Source of the DNA: Olivibacter sp. SDN3
Lineage (GTDB): Bacteria; Bacteroidota; Bacteroidia; Sphingobacteriales; Sphingobacteriaceae
Assembly: GCF_014334135.1 (NCBI RefSeq)
Contig: NZ_CP060497.1
Span: 4,898,001 to 4,962,000, forward strand
Length of the DNA: 64,000 nt
Reading direction: 5' to 3'
How positions within the stretch are numbered: position 1 is the first letter of the stretch; the number at the start of each line of letters is the position of its first letter. The notes below the pieces were generated by a model, which saw only the letters and a list, made by a program, of their open reading frames with translations, was not told where the DNA came from and did not search any database. Positions 45,986 to 54,509 of this stretch are shown piece after piece. The translations under genes and the position numbers were made by a program.

Positions 45986-46489
45986 CTATTTTTTCTTCCA
46001 CACCACTGTTGCCGTAACAGCCCCGCCATTGGTAGTATTGGTTACCACATAGCTCAACATATTATTTTCAAGTTTGTAAGAACGTAACTGCACATCGCCC
46101 TCCCAGTTAGGATAAAAAGCATACTGTACATTGAAAGTAATCGTGTGCTTTTCAGGGTGAACAGTATATGTACCAAAATGCGAATTGTTGCCCTGCACCA
46201 AGGCAAGGTTTTCATCCGGCGTAGCCTTATTCTTGTCTCCTGCTGAGACTTTTGGACGAGTAGCTTTTAAAATTTGTATAGCGTAATCACCAGCGTCAGT
46301 AAACACAAGCAAACCCACAGGATTTTCGCCGTAAGGCAATGTTTTGCTTCCATCTGCATTGATATTTTCTACTGCTATCAACGACCATGTACCGACAAAT
46401 TGTTTTCTGGTTTTTTTTGACAGCCTTAGATCCTGTGCCCGTAAAGGAGTAAATAACATTATAAATGCAACACACATTAAGTATCTCAT
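45986..46489 (-). CDS. Lipocalin-like domain protein (secreted)
   Basis: 167 residues with a signal peptide (MRYLMCVAFIMLFTPLRAQ). The mature part has FVGTWSLIAVENINADGS, NPVGLLVFTDAGDYAIQI and HFGTYTVHPEKHTITF, the pattern of the lipocalin-like family found beside Bacteroidota oxidoreductases. A ligand is not known. It is third in a minus-strand string: SDR, tautomerase-like gene, lipocalin, 91-aa protein. Confidence 0.8.
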   Translation of the reverse strand: MRYLMCVAFIMLFTPLRAQDLRLSKKTRKQFVGTWSLIAVENINADGSKTLPYGENPVGLLVFTDAGDYAIQILKATRPKVSAGDKNKATPDENLALVQGNNSHFGTYTVHPEKHTITFNVQYAFYPNWEGDVQLRSYKLENNMLSYVVTNTTNGGAVTATVVWKKK

Positions 46490-46522
46490 AAATCATTGTT
46501 TATTTTTAAAAATTTAGTTTGT

Positions 46523-46873
46523 TTAATGTCGCAACAAGTGCCTGTTGCAATAACCTGCTTTTGTAAATTCATCTACACTTGAAGCTATAAAATCAATAGC
46601 AGGAAACAAGCCTATCAGTGTTTTTACAACACGTTGCGACAAATCGGCTTTTTGTTCTTCCGTTCTTCCTGCTAGAATATATCTGAATACATGAATGAAG
46701 TCGGTCTTTTTACCTCCAACTTCGTACCGCACATAAGGGTTCACTCTTACTTTAATATCTTCTTCTATAAAAAGACCACTTGCAATAGAAGCATCAAATA
46801 CTGCTGTTAAGATCTCTGGTTCAGACACCTGTGTTAAAACATTTGCCGAACAATCAATAATAAAATGTGGCAT
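46523..46873 (-). CDS. 5-carboxymethyl-2-hydroxymuconate isomerase-like tautomerase
   Basis: 116 residues beginning MPHFIIDCSANVL, the diagnostic start of the CHMI (HpaF) family in which Pro after the removed Met is the catalytic base. The typical enzyme acts in homoprotocatechuate degradation. No other hpa gene is nearby, so it may have another tautomerase role. It lies 14 bp after the SDR gene. Confidence 0.82.
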   Translation of the reverse strand: MPHFIIDCSANVLTQVSEPEILTAVFDASIASGLFIEEDIKVRVNPYVRYEVGGKKTDFIHVFRYILAGRTEEQKADLSQRVVKTLIGLFPAIDFIASSVDEFTKAGYCNRHLLRH

Positions 46874-46887
46874 AATTTATTCGTTTT

Positions 46888-47451
46888 TTAATGGTAGCCA
46901 ATTCGTATAATTTCTCCGTTAGCCGAAGTTGCAATGCTTTTTAAATAGCCTTTAATCAAATCTTCGGCAGCAATGTCTGTGATTTTTGATGGGCTTATCA
47001 CATTAATCCTGATACCTCTTGGCATTTCCAATGCAGCTGCCAATACAAAGCTGTTTACAGCGCCATTTGCTACAGCTTTTCCTGATGAACCTTTTGCAGG
47101 ATTTTCACCCATTTTGCCTGATATGAGTGTAAATGAACCATGGTCATGGATGTGTTTCAGACCTGTAATTACAAGATTTATTTGAGCCAATAATTTTTGT
47201 TGCACTCCTGTAAAATATTTCTCATCCGTCATAGAAGGTAAGTCGCTTGTAACACTGTCGCCTGCCGCACAAACAACCGCATCTACAGTTCCTATTTGTG
47301 CAAATAGATTTTCAAGGGAAGCGATAGAAGAAATATCCGCCGAAACATCGCCACTGTTTCTTCCTGCCGTAATTACTTCATGTTTTTGTTGTAAGGCAGG
47401 TGTAATAATTTTTCCGATATTGCCATTTGCACCGATAATTAAAATTTTCAT
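46888..47451 (-). CDS. Short-chain dehydrogenase/reductase
   Basis: 187 residues from ATG 47451 (MKILIIGANGNIGKIITPAL); an upstream ATG at 47493 lies in the promoter region and is rejected. The Rossmann motif GANGNIG and the GDVSADISS segment are followed by VDAVVCAAG and a short SGKMGENPAKGSSGKA segment, where the active site Ser/Tyr/Lys is diverged: the Tyr of YxxxK is not evident. At under 200 residues it is at the short end of the family. It reads divergently from the AraC regulator at 47539. Confidence 0.8.
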   Translation of the reverse strand: MKILIIGANGNIGKIITPALQQKHEVITAGRNSGDVSADISSIASLENLFAQIGTVDAVVCAAGDSVTSDLPSMTDEKYFTGVQQKLLAQINLVITGLKHIHDHGSFTLISGKMGENPAKGSSGKAVANGAVNSFVLAAALEMPRGIRINVISPSKITDIAAEDLIKGYLKSIATSANGEIIRIGYH

Positions 47452-47471
47452 TTTCTTATAATTTGATAACG

Positions 47472-47533
47472 CAAAGTTATTCAGAAAATACACCTCTTAA
47501 TTTGTACTATTTTACACTTTTTTTGTATTTTTA
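47472..47533. promoter_or_regulatory. Divergent promoters between the SDR operon and its AraC regulator
   Basis: The minus-strand box TAACTTTG (47472-47479) would serve the SDR operon; on plus, TTTG (47501-47504) and TATTTTTA (47526-47533, one mismatch to TAnnTTTG) 21 nt apart would serve the regulator. The whole spacer is 87 bp, so a regulator bound here could act on both. Confidence 0.45.
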
Positions 47534-47538
47534 CTGCT

Positions 47539-48384
47539 ATGAAAGGAGAAACTTTGTACAGGCCTTATGAAATAGAATGGAAAGAAATGCTACGCTTCCC
47601 CAAAACCACCAAGCGCAATAATTTTTTTGAATTGATTTATGTGATAGACGGAACAGGCATTCAAATAGTAAACAAAAACAAGTTTAACTATCGCAAAGGC
47701 AATTTATTTTTACTAACCCCACAGGATGTATATTCATTTGATATTACTACGCCAACAACTTTCTTTTTTCTCCGTTTCAATGAATTATTTGTAAAGGAAA
47801 AAACCGACAAAGACAAAGATGCCGTAAACCAGGTGGAATATATTTTGCAAAATGCCAGTCACCGCCCGGGATGTATTTTAAAGAACAAAGTGGACAAGCC
47901 ATTGATCACATCGCTTATTGAAAGTATCCTAAACGAACAAACCAATCAACAGTTGTACTACAATCGCATTACAGAGCAAATTACTAACACCATCATTACC
48001 GTTGTGGCAAGGAATATTGCTTTAAAACTTCCAAAGAACATAAAAGAAAGCACCGGCGAGCCAGTATTAGAGATACTGCAATACATTCAGGAAAATATTT
48101 TTGACCAAGAAAATTTAAGGGCAGAAAAACTCAGTGACCATTTTAATATATCGCTGAATTACTTGGGACGTTACTTTAAAAAGCAAATAGGTGAAACCCT
48201 GCAAAGCTATATCGTCAACTACAAATTGAGACTGGTAGAGATAAGGCTGCTGCACAGCGATATGCGGATAAATGAAATCGCTTACGAACTTAATTTCTCC
48301 GATGAAAGCCACCTGAACCGTGTATTTAAAAAATATAAAGGGATGAATCCGTCCGAGTTCAGAAAGACAAATAACACAAATTGA
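47539..48384 (+). CDS. AraC-family regulator with cupin-like sensor domain
   Basis: 281 residues. Residues 1-150 resemble the AraC-type cupin (FFELIYVIDGTGIQIVNKN, YRKGNLFLLTPQDVYSFDI). The C-terminal HTH pair is clear: LRAEKLSDHFNISLNYLGRYFKK, LQSYIVNYKLRLVEIRLLH and INEIAYELNFSDESHLNRVFKKY. It is divergent from the SDR/tautomerase/lipocalin operon with only 87 bp between, so it probably controls that operon in response to a small ligand. Confidence 0.88.
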   Translation: MKGETLYRPYEIEWKEMLRFPKTTKRNNFFELIYVIDGTGIQIVNKNKFNYRKGNLFLLTPQDVYSFDITTPTTFFFLRFNELFVKEKTDKDKDAVNQVEYILQNASHRPGCILKNKVDKPLITSLIESILNEQTNQQLYYNRITEQITNTIITVVARNIALKLPKNIKESTGEPVLEILQYIQENIFDQENLRAEKLSDHFNISLNYLGRYFKKQIGETLQSYIVNYKLRLVEIRLLHSDMRINEIAYELNFSDESHLNRVFKKYKGMNPSEFRKTNNTN

Positions 48385-48456
48385 AAATTCAGCAACAGCA
48401 CTTGTGTACGCTAGCGCACCAAGACGAACGGCGTCTGTTACGGCAATCACGGCCTT

Positions 48457-48750
48457 TTGATACAATTCTTGCGCACAAAGGTTAAAAATGGATTAGGTAA
48501 GTTCTGTTTGCATTATAGAGCATTGTACGACCATCCAAATAATGATTGTCTAAGAGCGGTTTTGAACATCGAAATGATAGACAATAATCACTACTTTCCT
48601 AATCCCGGATACAGAACCTACGACCAACACTTTTTCCCGTGTCCATTGTCTATTCTGTATGTTCAATTAAACCATATTGAAGTTCTAAAAGATAAAGAGA
48701 ATACATACATTAACGCAGACATAGTCATTTTCTCAAAAGACTTTAAATAA
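48457..48750 (+). CDS. Doubtful ORF or gene remnant, 97 aa
   Basis: A TTG-initiated frame with no family I recognise (NHYFPNPGYRTYDQHFF, LNHIEVLKDKENTYINADI). The amino acid mix looks natural for a real protein, and an internal ATG (MIDNNHYF) is possible, but there is no good start signal. A GC-richer patch (48405-48455) precedes it and differs in base use from its surroundings. It may be the remains of a transferred gene next to the broken antitoxin. Confidence 0.3.
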   Translation: MIQFLRTKVKNGLGKFCLHYRALYDHPNNDCLRAVLNIEMIDNNHYFPNPGYRTYDQHFFPCPLSILYVQLNHIEVLKDKENTYINADIVIFSKDFK

Positions 48751-48801
48751 AGGACAATACAGGGGTAGACTATGATTTCCTAAATGAAGTCGCCAACATG
48801 G

Positions 48802-49143
48802 ATGAGCAGAAATTTTATGACGAATTGGAATATCAAATATTCAAATACCGAGCAATGGAGCCAGCAGGAAGCCGATGAATTGGAAAAACTAAGCCTGTTG
48901 GCCGAACGGTACGAGGATTAGGAGATGAAACTGATGCCCATGCCAGTAATGCTTAGTGCCGTGGTGGAAGCAAAAAAAGAAGAATTGGGCGTCACCCAAA
49001 AAGGACTGGCATCCATCCTTGGCATCGGCGCACCGAAATTATCCCAAATACTCAACGGAAAACGTGATCCCGATGTGGGTTTTCTGAAATCATTGCATCA
49101 AAAATTGGGGATTGATGGGAATTTTATTTTGGAAAAAGTATAG
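48802..49143 (+). pseudogene. HigA-like (XRE) antitoxin interrupted by an amber codon
   Basis: In one frame from ATG 48802 or 48817 there is a HigA-type N-terminal region (NWNIKYSNTEQWSQQEADEL, LSLLAERYED), then TAG at 48919-48921, then without frame change a complete XRE helix-turn-helix (LGVTQKGLASILGIGAPKLSQ, LNGKRDPDVGFLKSLHQKLG). The continuity on both sides of the stop argues for a point mutation. The 72-residue downstream part may still be made: AGGAG at 48920-48924 is 9 bp before ATG 48934. No HigB-like toxin is found upstream. Confidence 0.7.
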
Positions 49144-49176
49144 AATTTATTGCACTTTTTTAAACTCTGTAAAAAC

Positions 49177-49214
49177 AAAAAAACCTGAAAATCAACTGAT
49201 TAACAGGTTTTTTT
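49177..49214. terminator. Two-way terminator between the antitoxin remnant and tRNA-Leu(CAA)
   Basis: AAAAAAACCTG and CAGGTTTTTTT give 11-bp arms ending in T-runs on both strands, directly at the tRNA 3' side. Confidence 0.8.
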
Positions 49215-49216
49215 AG

Positions 49217-49296
49217 TACCCAGGGCCGGGATCGAACCGGCACGGTTTCCCACTAGTGTTTGAGACTAGCGCGTCTACCAATTCCGCCACCTGGGC
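49217..49296 (-). tRNA. tRNA-Leu, anticodon CAA
   Basis: 80 nt. Acceptor GCCCAGG pairs with CCTGGGT (G-U at the first pair), discriminator A; anticodon stem CTAGT/ACTAG closes loop CTCAAAC, anticodon CAA, reading UUG. The T-arm GCCGGTTCGATCCCGGC is complete and the variable arm is long. CCA is not encoded. Confidence 0.95.
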
Positions 49297-49321
49297 ATCA
49301 CATTGTACCGCTAACGGGATG

Positions 49322-49353
49322 CAAATATATCTGTTAATACTACAATCACCAAA
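49322..49353 (-). promoter_or_regulatory. Promoter of tRNA-Leu(CAA)
   Basis: Minus-strand -7 box TATATTTG (49322-49329) and -33 TTTG (49350-49353) with a 20-nt spacer. The -33 lies inside the rseP 3' inverted repeat, so transcription from rseP and the tRNA promoter may interfere. Confidence 0.7.
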
Positions 49354-49378
49354 TAAAATTAAAATTTTATTTGGTGAT
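49345..49378 (-). terminator. AT-rich inverted repeat after rseP
   Basis: ATCACCAAATAAAATT / AATTTTATTTGGTGAT, perfect 16-bp arms with a 2-nt centre, 8 bp past the rseP stop. There is no T-run, so its strength is uncertain. Confidence 0.6.
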
Positions 49379-49385
49379 ATAGCTG

Positions 49386-50726
49386 TTAAGGTAATTTATC
49401 ACCTACGGCCTTCATAATATCATTTCCCAGCGCAAAAATCATTAGTGCTACTATAATAATGAAACCAACAACTTGTGCCCTTTCCATAAACTTATCACTC
49501 AGCGGTTTACCCTTAATCATCTCCACTACTAAAAAGAGCGCATGCCCCCCATCTAAAGCCGGAATAGGTAATATATTCATAAGCGCTAACGCCATTGATA
49601 ATAAACCCACCAAACTCCAAAATTTCACCCAATCCACTTGTCCACCGAACATTCTGGCAATCCCCACAGGGCCTGATAAAGCCTTATTCGCCTTTACTTG
49701 CCCGGTAACCACCTTACCTAGAGCCTTAGCATTATCTGTCAAAGAGCCCCACGCTTTAGCCGCACCCACTGGAAGAGCTTCTAAAAAGCCATATTTAACC
49801 TGCTCCTGGGGAATACGACTAAGATCCCTTCCAGTATAAACACCCAATTTTCCTTCGGCATCGATTTTGGCCTGCACCGTATCCACCGTGCCCGCCCTGG
49901 AAAAAACAATGGTTGCTTCTTTATTTTTACTTGCTTGCAGCTGCTCCGTCATCTGATCCCAAAAAATAATAGGTTGCTGATTGATAGCTATTAAACTATC
50001 GCCCTCTTTTAGACCTACTTTTTCAGCGATCCCCCCCTCTTCCAACTGTTCGATTTGTTTAATTCTTATACGAGGTATTACAAATTCATCTATGCCTAAA
50101 TCAGAAACCTCATTTAATATATCACCGGGAACAGTTAAATCAATCAGTTCACCGTTTCTTAGAATAGTTAATTTTGTGTTTCCCAGTAAGACCTTTGGAC
50201 TACGCACGTCTTCAAACCGTACTACACGTTCATCATCAATAGCGGTAATTAAATCACCTGCTTGCAGGCCCACCTGCTTACCAATAATCCCCGGGGCCAA
50301 ACCATCAGCTAATTTATCATTTGGAATAAACGTTTCTCCGTAACGGAGTGTAAGCATCCAAAAAATAAATATCCCTAAAATAATATTGACAATAATTCCC
50401 GCCAACATGACAATTAGTCGTTGCCAAGCGGGTTTAGATCGGAACTCCCAAGGCTGTGGTTCTCCTTTTAACTGATCGGTGTCCATGGATTCATCGATCA
50501 TACCGGCAATCTTCACATAACCTCCCAAAGGTAGCCATCCAATGCCGTATTCACATCCTTTATAGTTAAACTTAAAGAGCTTTACGCCCCATGCATCAAA
50601 AAAAAGATAAAACTTTTCAACTTTTATTCCAAAGGCTCGGGCAGCTAAAAAGTGTCCCAATTCATGTAAAACAATCAAAATAGACAGACCAAGCAATAAT
50701 TGGCCCGCCATAATTAATCCACTCAT
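49386..50726 (-). CDS. rseP: RIP metalloprotease RseP (site-2 protease)
   Basis: 446 residues. The zinc motif HELGH is at residues 21-25 inside the first membrane segment, with PALDGGHALF near the C-terminus giving the third ligand Asp. Two PDZ-like regions occupy the periplasmic middle (GKQVGLQAGDLITAIDD and AEKVGLKEGDSLIAINQQ). Such proteases cut membrane-bound anti-sigma factors and remnant signal peptides. FecR-type anti-sigma factors in this genome are possible substrates, which is an inference. dxr lies 3 bp upstream. Confidence 0.95.
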   Translation of the reverse strand: MSGLIMAGQLLLGLSILIVLHELGHFLAARAFGIKVEKFYLFFDAWGVKLFKFNYKGCEYGIGWLPLGGYVKIAGMIDESMDTDQLKGEPQPWEFRSKPAWQRLIVMLAGIIVNIILGIFIFWMLTLRYGETFIPNDKLADGLAPGIIGKQVGLQAGDLITAIDDERVVRFEDVRSPKVLLGNTKLTILRNGELIDLTVPGDILNEVSDLGIDEFVIPRIRIKQIEQLEEGGIAEKVGLKEGDSLIAINQQPIIFWDQMTEQLQASKNKEATIVFSRAGTVDTVQAKIDAEGKLGVYTGRDLSRIPQEQVKYGFLEALPVGAAKAWGSLTDNAKALGKVVTGQVKANKALSGPVGIARMFGGQVDWVKFWSLVGLLSMALALMNILPIPALDGGHALFLVVEMIKGKPLSDKFMERAQVVGFIIIVALMIFALGNDIMKAVGDKLP

Positions 50727-50729
50727 TCT

Positions 50730-51917
50730 CTATTTTTCTATTTGATATACTTTTTTCTTTTTTGTTACTAATTGTTCGGCAAAAAGTCTTGCCTCCTTAT
50801 CCGTTTGCAAATAATCATCAAGCTTGGGTGAGGCGATGAATGGAATCTTCTGAAGCGTTTCACTGATGATCGTACTCATTTCCCTAAAACCGGTTTCATC
50901 ACGCAAAAATGCTGCCACAGCCACTTCGTTGGCAGCGTTTAACACACATGGCATATTGCCTCCACTTCTTAAGGCATCAAAAGCAAGCGCTAGATTTGCA
51001 AAAGTCTTTGTATCGGGTTGTTCAAAGCTTAGGCATGGGTGCTTTAGAAAATCAAAACGTTCAAAGGTATTCGCTAACCTACCAGGATAAGTCAGTGCAT
51101 ATTGTATAGGTAATTTCATATCTGGCAATCCCATCTGCGCCTTTAGTGAACCGTCTTTAAACTGCACTAGCGAATGTATGATTGACTGCGGATGAACAAC
51201 CACCTCAATTTGATCCACATCCAATCCAAAAAGCCATTTCGCTTCAATCACTTCCAAACCTTTATTCATCAATGAAGCCGAATCGATTGTGATTTTTTGT
51301 CCCATTACCCAGTTGGGGTGCATGAGTGCCTCTTTCTTAGTGATGGTTGATAAAGAAGTGGCATCCTTACCTCTGAAAGGCCCTCCTGAGGCTGTCAGAT
51401 ATATTTTTTCCAGTGTGCTTTTTTCCTCACCCACTAAACATTGATAAATAGCAGAATGCTCGGAGTCTACTGGCAAAATGGCCACCTCATTTTTTTCTGC
51501 TAACTTCATGATAAGTTCTCCGGCCACCACTAGCGTTTCCTTATTAGCCAGGGCAATATTTTTACCCGATTTTATAGCCGCGATTGTGGGTTTCAACCCT
51601 GCAAACCCTACTAATGCAGTCAACACGATATCTATCAATGGCCGCTGCACTACTTCTTCCAAGGCCTGCTGTCCACTCAGCACTTCGATACCTTTTGAGC
51701 CAAGCACTTCGTCAACCGCAGCACGCTTACTTTCATCCGTAATGACCACAACCTTTGGCAGGAATTCCATTGCCTGTTCAATTAACAATGTCGCATTGCC
51801 AGCGGCAGTCAACACTTCGACATCAAACAGCTCCCGATGTTCTCTAACAACAGATAAAGCCTGTGTGCCGATACTTCCAGTAGCTCCTAATATTGCAATT
51901 CTCTTCTTTTTGATCAC
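50730..51917 (-). CDS. dxr: 1-deoxy-D-xylulose 5-phosphate reductoisomerase
   Basis: 395 residues, the usual length. NADPH motif GATGSIGTQAL, metal ligands in PVDSEHSAIYQ (Asp, Glu) and MNKGLEVIEA (Glu), and the ALTYPGR loop are all visible. It makes 2-C-methyl-D-erythritol 4-phosphate, the committed step of non-mevalonate isoprenoid synthesis. The start codon is GTG and overlaps the stop of the GH3-like gene as GTGA, so translation is probably coupled. Confidence 0.96.
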   Translation of the reverse strand: MIKKKRIAILGATGSIGTQALSVVREHRELFDVEVLTAAGNATLLIEQAMEFLPKVVVITDESKRAAVDEVLGSKGIEVLSGQQALEEVVQRPLIDIVLTALVGFAGLKPTIAAIKSGKNIALANKETLVVAGELIMKLAEKNEVAILPVDSEHSAIYQCLVGEEKSTLEKIYLTASGGPFRGKDATSLSTITKKEALMHPNWVMGQKITIDSASLMNKGLEVIEAKWLFGLDVDQIEVVVHPQSIIHSLVQFKDGSLKAQMGLPDMKLPIQYALTYPGRLANTFERFDFLKHPCLSFEQPDTKTFANLALAFDALRSGGNMPCVLNAANEVAVAAFLRDETGFREMSTIISETLQKIPFIASPKLDDYLQTDKEARLFAEQLVTKKKKVYQIEK

Positions 51918-53413
51918 TTAATATAGTTTTCTAATTGATCAGCAATTATACGATCATTTGCCAGACGAGGCAGCTTGTTCTGTCCTCCTAATTTCCCCAA
52001 AGATCGCATATAATTTATAAAACTTCCCTTCTTCATTGATCTGATGATTAAAGGTTGCAGGATTTTGCCTTCGATCAAGTCGAAATAATAGCTATTTTTA
52101 CGTTGGAGCTCTTGATCCACTTTAGCTCGGAATTCGTTCAAATTAACCGGTAGAGTTCCAAATTCAATAAACCATTCGTGATATGGCAATTCGCCCACTG
52201 GTGGATTGACCTGCGGAGCCACCGTAAACTCTGTAACTTCCACCCCTTCACTTCTGGCAACGCTCATCAATGCATGTTCCACTTCTTCGCCAATTACATG
52301 TTCACCAAAGGCAGATATAAAATGTTTTATCCTCCCAGATACCACAATTCTGTAGGGGTTTAAAGATACAAATTTAACCGTATCTCCTAAATTGTAAGCC
52401 CAAAGCCCAGCATTGGTACTTAGTATAAGGGCATAATTTCTGTTTAATTCCACTTCCGATAAGCTTAACCTGGTAGGTTGCTCATGAAAAACTTCCTCTG
52501 CAGGAACAAATTCGTAAAATATACCCGAATCAGGCAGCAATAACATCCCCTTTTCTTTTTGGCTATCTTGAAAAGCAATAAAACCTTCCGAAGCAGGATA
52601 CGTTTCTATCGAGTCGATCCTTTTACCAACGATCTCCTCCAAACGGCTTCTATAGGGTTCGAAATTCACGCCTCCATATACAAAGAGACTGAAATTTCTA
52701 AAGATATCTTTTATTCTTTTACCATTTGTTCTTGCAAATAACCTTTCAAAATACATTTGGACCCACGGAGGGATACCTGATATTAGCCGCATATCTTCAT
52801 GGAGCGTTTCCTCAACAATTTTATCAACTTTTGACTCCCAGTCCCCCATGCAATTTGTTTGAAAACTTGGTAATCGATTACGTTGTAAATAGGTTGGCAC
52901 ATAATGGGCAACGATACCCGATAAACGGCCAATTTTAATACCATTTTTCTCTTGCATAAGTGGACTTCCCTGCAAAAAGATCATCTTCCCTTCTACAAAA
53001 GAAGTATTTCCAGTTTCATGAATATAACTTAGTAAAGCATTTCTTGCAGCATTAATATGCTCGGGCATAGAATCTTTGGTTAGGGGTATATATTTCACTC
53101 CTGAGGTCGTACCTGAAGTTTTTGCCATATATAACGGCTTCCCGGGCCACAGCACATCGATTTTACCAGAAAGCACCTGTTCGATATAAGGTTTAAGTCC
53201 TTCGTAATCTCTTATTGGTACCTTTTCTTTAAAATCAGCGTACGAACGTATACCATCAAACTCATGATCATTTCCAAACGCTGTATGCTTGGCAGATGAA
53301 ATCAGTTGTTTGAACACCTTCTCTTGCGATTCTACCGCACTCTTTCGCCATTTATTTATTTTCCTTACTACGAACGCGGCAAAAGGTTTGCTTAAAGCAG
53401 CTTTTATACCCAT
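51914..53413 (-). CDS. GH3-family acyl-adenylate-forming protein
   Basis: 499 residues from ATG 53413 (MGIKAALSKPFAAFVVRK); an ATG 45 bp upstream adds an unlike segment. The GH3 auxin-responsive family signature is seen as MAKTSGTTSGVKYIPLT, the ATP-binding loop, and the GGVNFEPYRSRLEEIVG and YPASEGFIAFQ segments. Plant GH3 enzymes join amino acids to hormones; the bacterial substrates are unknown. It is the first gene of a GH3, dxr, rseP string. Confidence 0.9.
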   Translation of the reverse strand: MGIKAALSKPFAAFVVRKINKWRKSAVESQEKVFKQLISSAKHTAFGNDHEFDGIRSYADFKEKVPIRDYEGLKPYIEQVLSGKIDVLWPGKPLYMAKTSGTTSGVKYIPLTKDSMPEHINAARNALLSYIHETGNTSFVEGKMIFLQGSPLMQEKNGIKIGRLSGIVAHYVPTYLQRNRLPSFQTNCMGDWESKVDKIVEETLHEDMRLISGIPPWVQMYFERLFARTNGKRIKDIFRNFSLFVYGGVNFEPYRSRLEEIVGKRIDSIETYPASEGFIAFQDSQKEKGMLLLPDSGIFYEFVPAEEVFHEQPTRLSLSEVELNRNYALILSTNAGLWAYNLGDTVKFVSLNPYRIVVSGRIKHFISAFGEHVIGEEVEHALMSVARSEGVEVTEFTVAPQVNPPVGELPYHEWFIEFGTLPVNLNEFRAKVDQELQRKNSYYFDLIEGKILQPLIIRSMKKGSFINYMRSLGKLGGQNKLPRLANDRIIADQLENYIK

Positions 53414-53645
53414 AATAATAATAATGGATGTTGGTTGATTATAAAACGAAACCTGCATGAACTACCGCACAAAAAAAAACATGACCTTACCGCAGCGATC
53501 TTTTGAACGTCGTCGAGAAAAAACGTAATATGAAAAATAAAATAGCTCATGCAACCTTCATTGCCGTTAAAAACTTAGCGTAGCGATCTCATTGATACCG
53601 CTAACGGTCAAAAATACATCAATAAACAATTTATTATAATGAAAA

Positions 53646-54434
53646 TCAAATAATATTTTTAATAAACCCAGGATCATCTTCTCCCTTATATTCTTTCATC
53701 ATTTGCCTATACGCCAAAGCAATTGCTACACTGGATAAAGGAACTATCAGAAATGAGTTTACTAAACTCATACCCGCCGATAACATCGGATACGACCTAT
53801 AGTTAAAATATATGGACAATAAATGTAAAATGGTCAAAAATGTTAACAAAAGCAACAATTTAAAAAAATTGCCTCTCGTAATCGCAAAACTTAATCGGAT
53901 TGCCTTAAAAGGTCTTTCATGTCTATCAATGATAAAAAACGGATAAAAAGCTACCCGTATCATAAAGCTGATAAAAAAAACAATGGAAAGAAAAGCAAAT
54001 AAATCTACAGCACGTTCGGTGCTATTATATATGTATATAACCGGTAATATGAGTACTGCCAACAAAGCGAAAGCTACTAAAATAATTAATAGAAGTCCCA
54101 ACATGGCAATAAAAAAGTAACTCAGCTCTTTTGTTGAAGGTATGGTATCTGATAGCGAAACATGTTCCCTCTCGTCATCCATTACGTGAAAAATGTATTT
54201 AAACAATGTCAATTGTATACCAAAATAAATGACTACAAAAGAGATTGCCATAACTGAACTGAAAACCGGGTTAAAATCCCTGAAATAAAAGGCTAAAATC
54301 CCTGAAGTGTTGGACGTAAGAAAAAGTAAGAGGCAAAGTCCGGCAATAGAAAAATAATGCCTTTTCAAAACATCCCAAGCAGAATTTATCACCTCGTTCA
54401 CGGCAAATGTACTATCTTTTAAGAATTGGATCAT
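53646..54434 (-). CDS. Multi-spanning membrane protein of unknown function
   Basis: 262 residues with about six membrane segments: YFSIAGLCLLLFLTSN, VMAISFVVIYFGIQLTL, IAMLGLLLIILVAFALLA, LFAFLSIVFFISFMI, FKLLLLLTFLTILHLL and FLIVPLSSVAIALAY. I do not recognise the family with certainty; the layout resembles glycerophosphodiester-phosphodiesterase-associated and YciC-type membrane domains. It is divergent from the bestrophin gene. Confidence 0.65.
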   Translation of the reverse strand: MIQFLKDSTFAVNEVINSAWDVLKRHYFSIAGLCLLLFLTSNTSGILAFYFRDFNPVFSSVMAISFVVIYFGIQLTLFKYIFHVMDDEREHVSLSDTIPSTKELSYFFIAMLGLLLIILVAFALLAVLILPVIYIYNSTERAVDLFAFLSIVFFISFMIRVAFYPFFIIDRHERPFKAIRLSFAITRGNFFKLLLLLTFLTILHLLSIYFNYRSYPMLSAGMSLVNSFLIVPLSSVAIALAYRQMMKEYKGEDDPGFIKNII

Positions 54435-54509
54435 TTAATGTGTATATTAAGTACAAACCTAACATAAAATTTTTTTATTAGCCTAATGTTCATAAAACAA
54501 TCTCAACAT

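Noticed and set aside
42940-49296. Attachment-site duplication of a tRNA-Leu 3' end
   Set aside because: I looked for copies of the two tRNA 3' ends across the block and found none of useful length.
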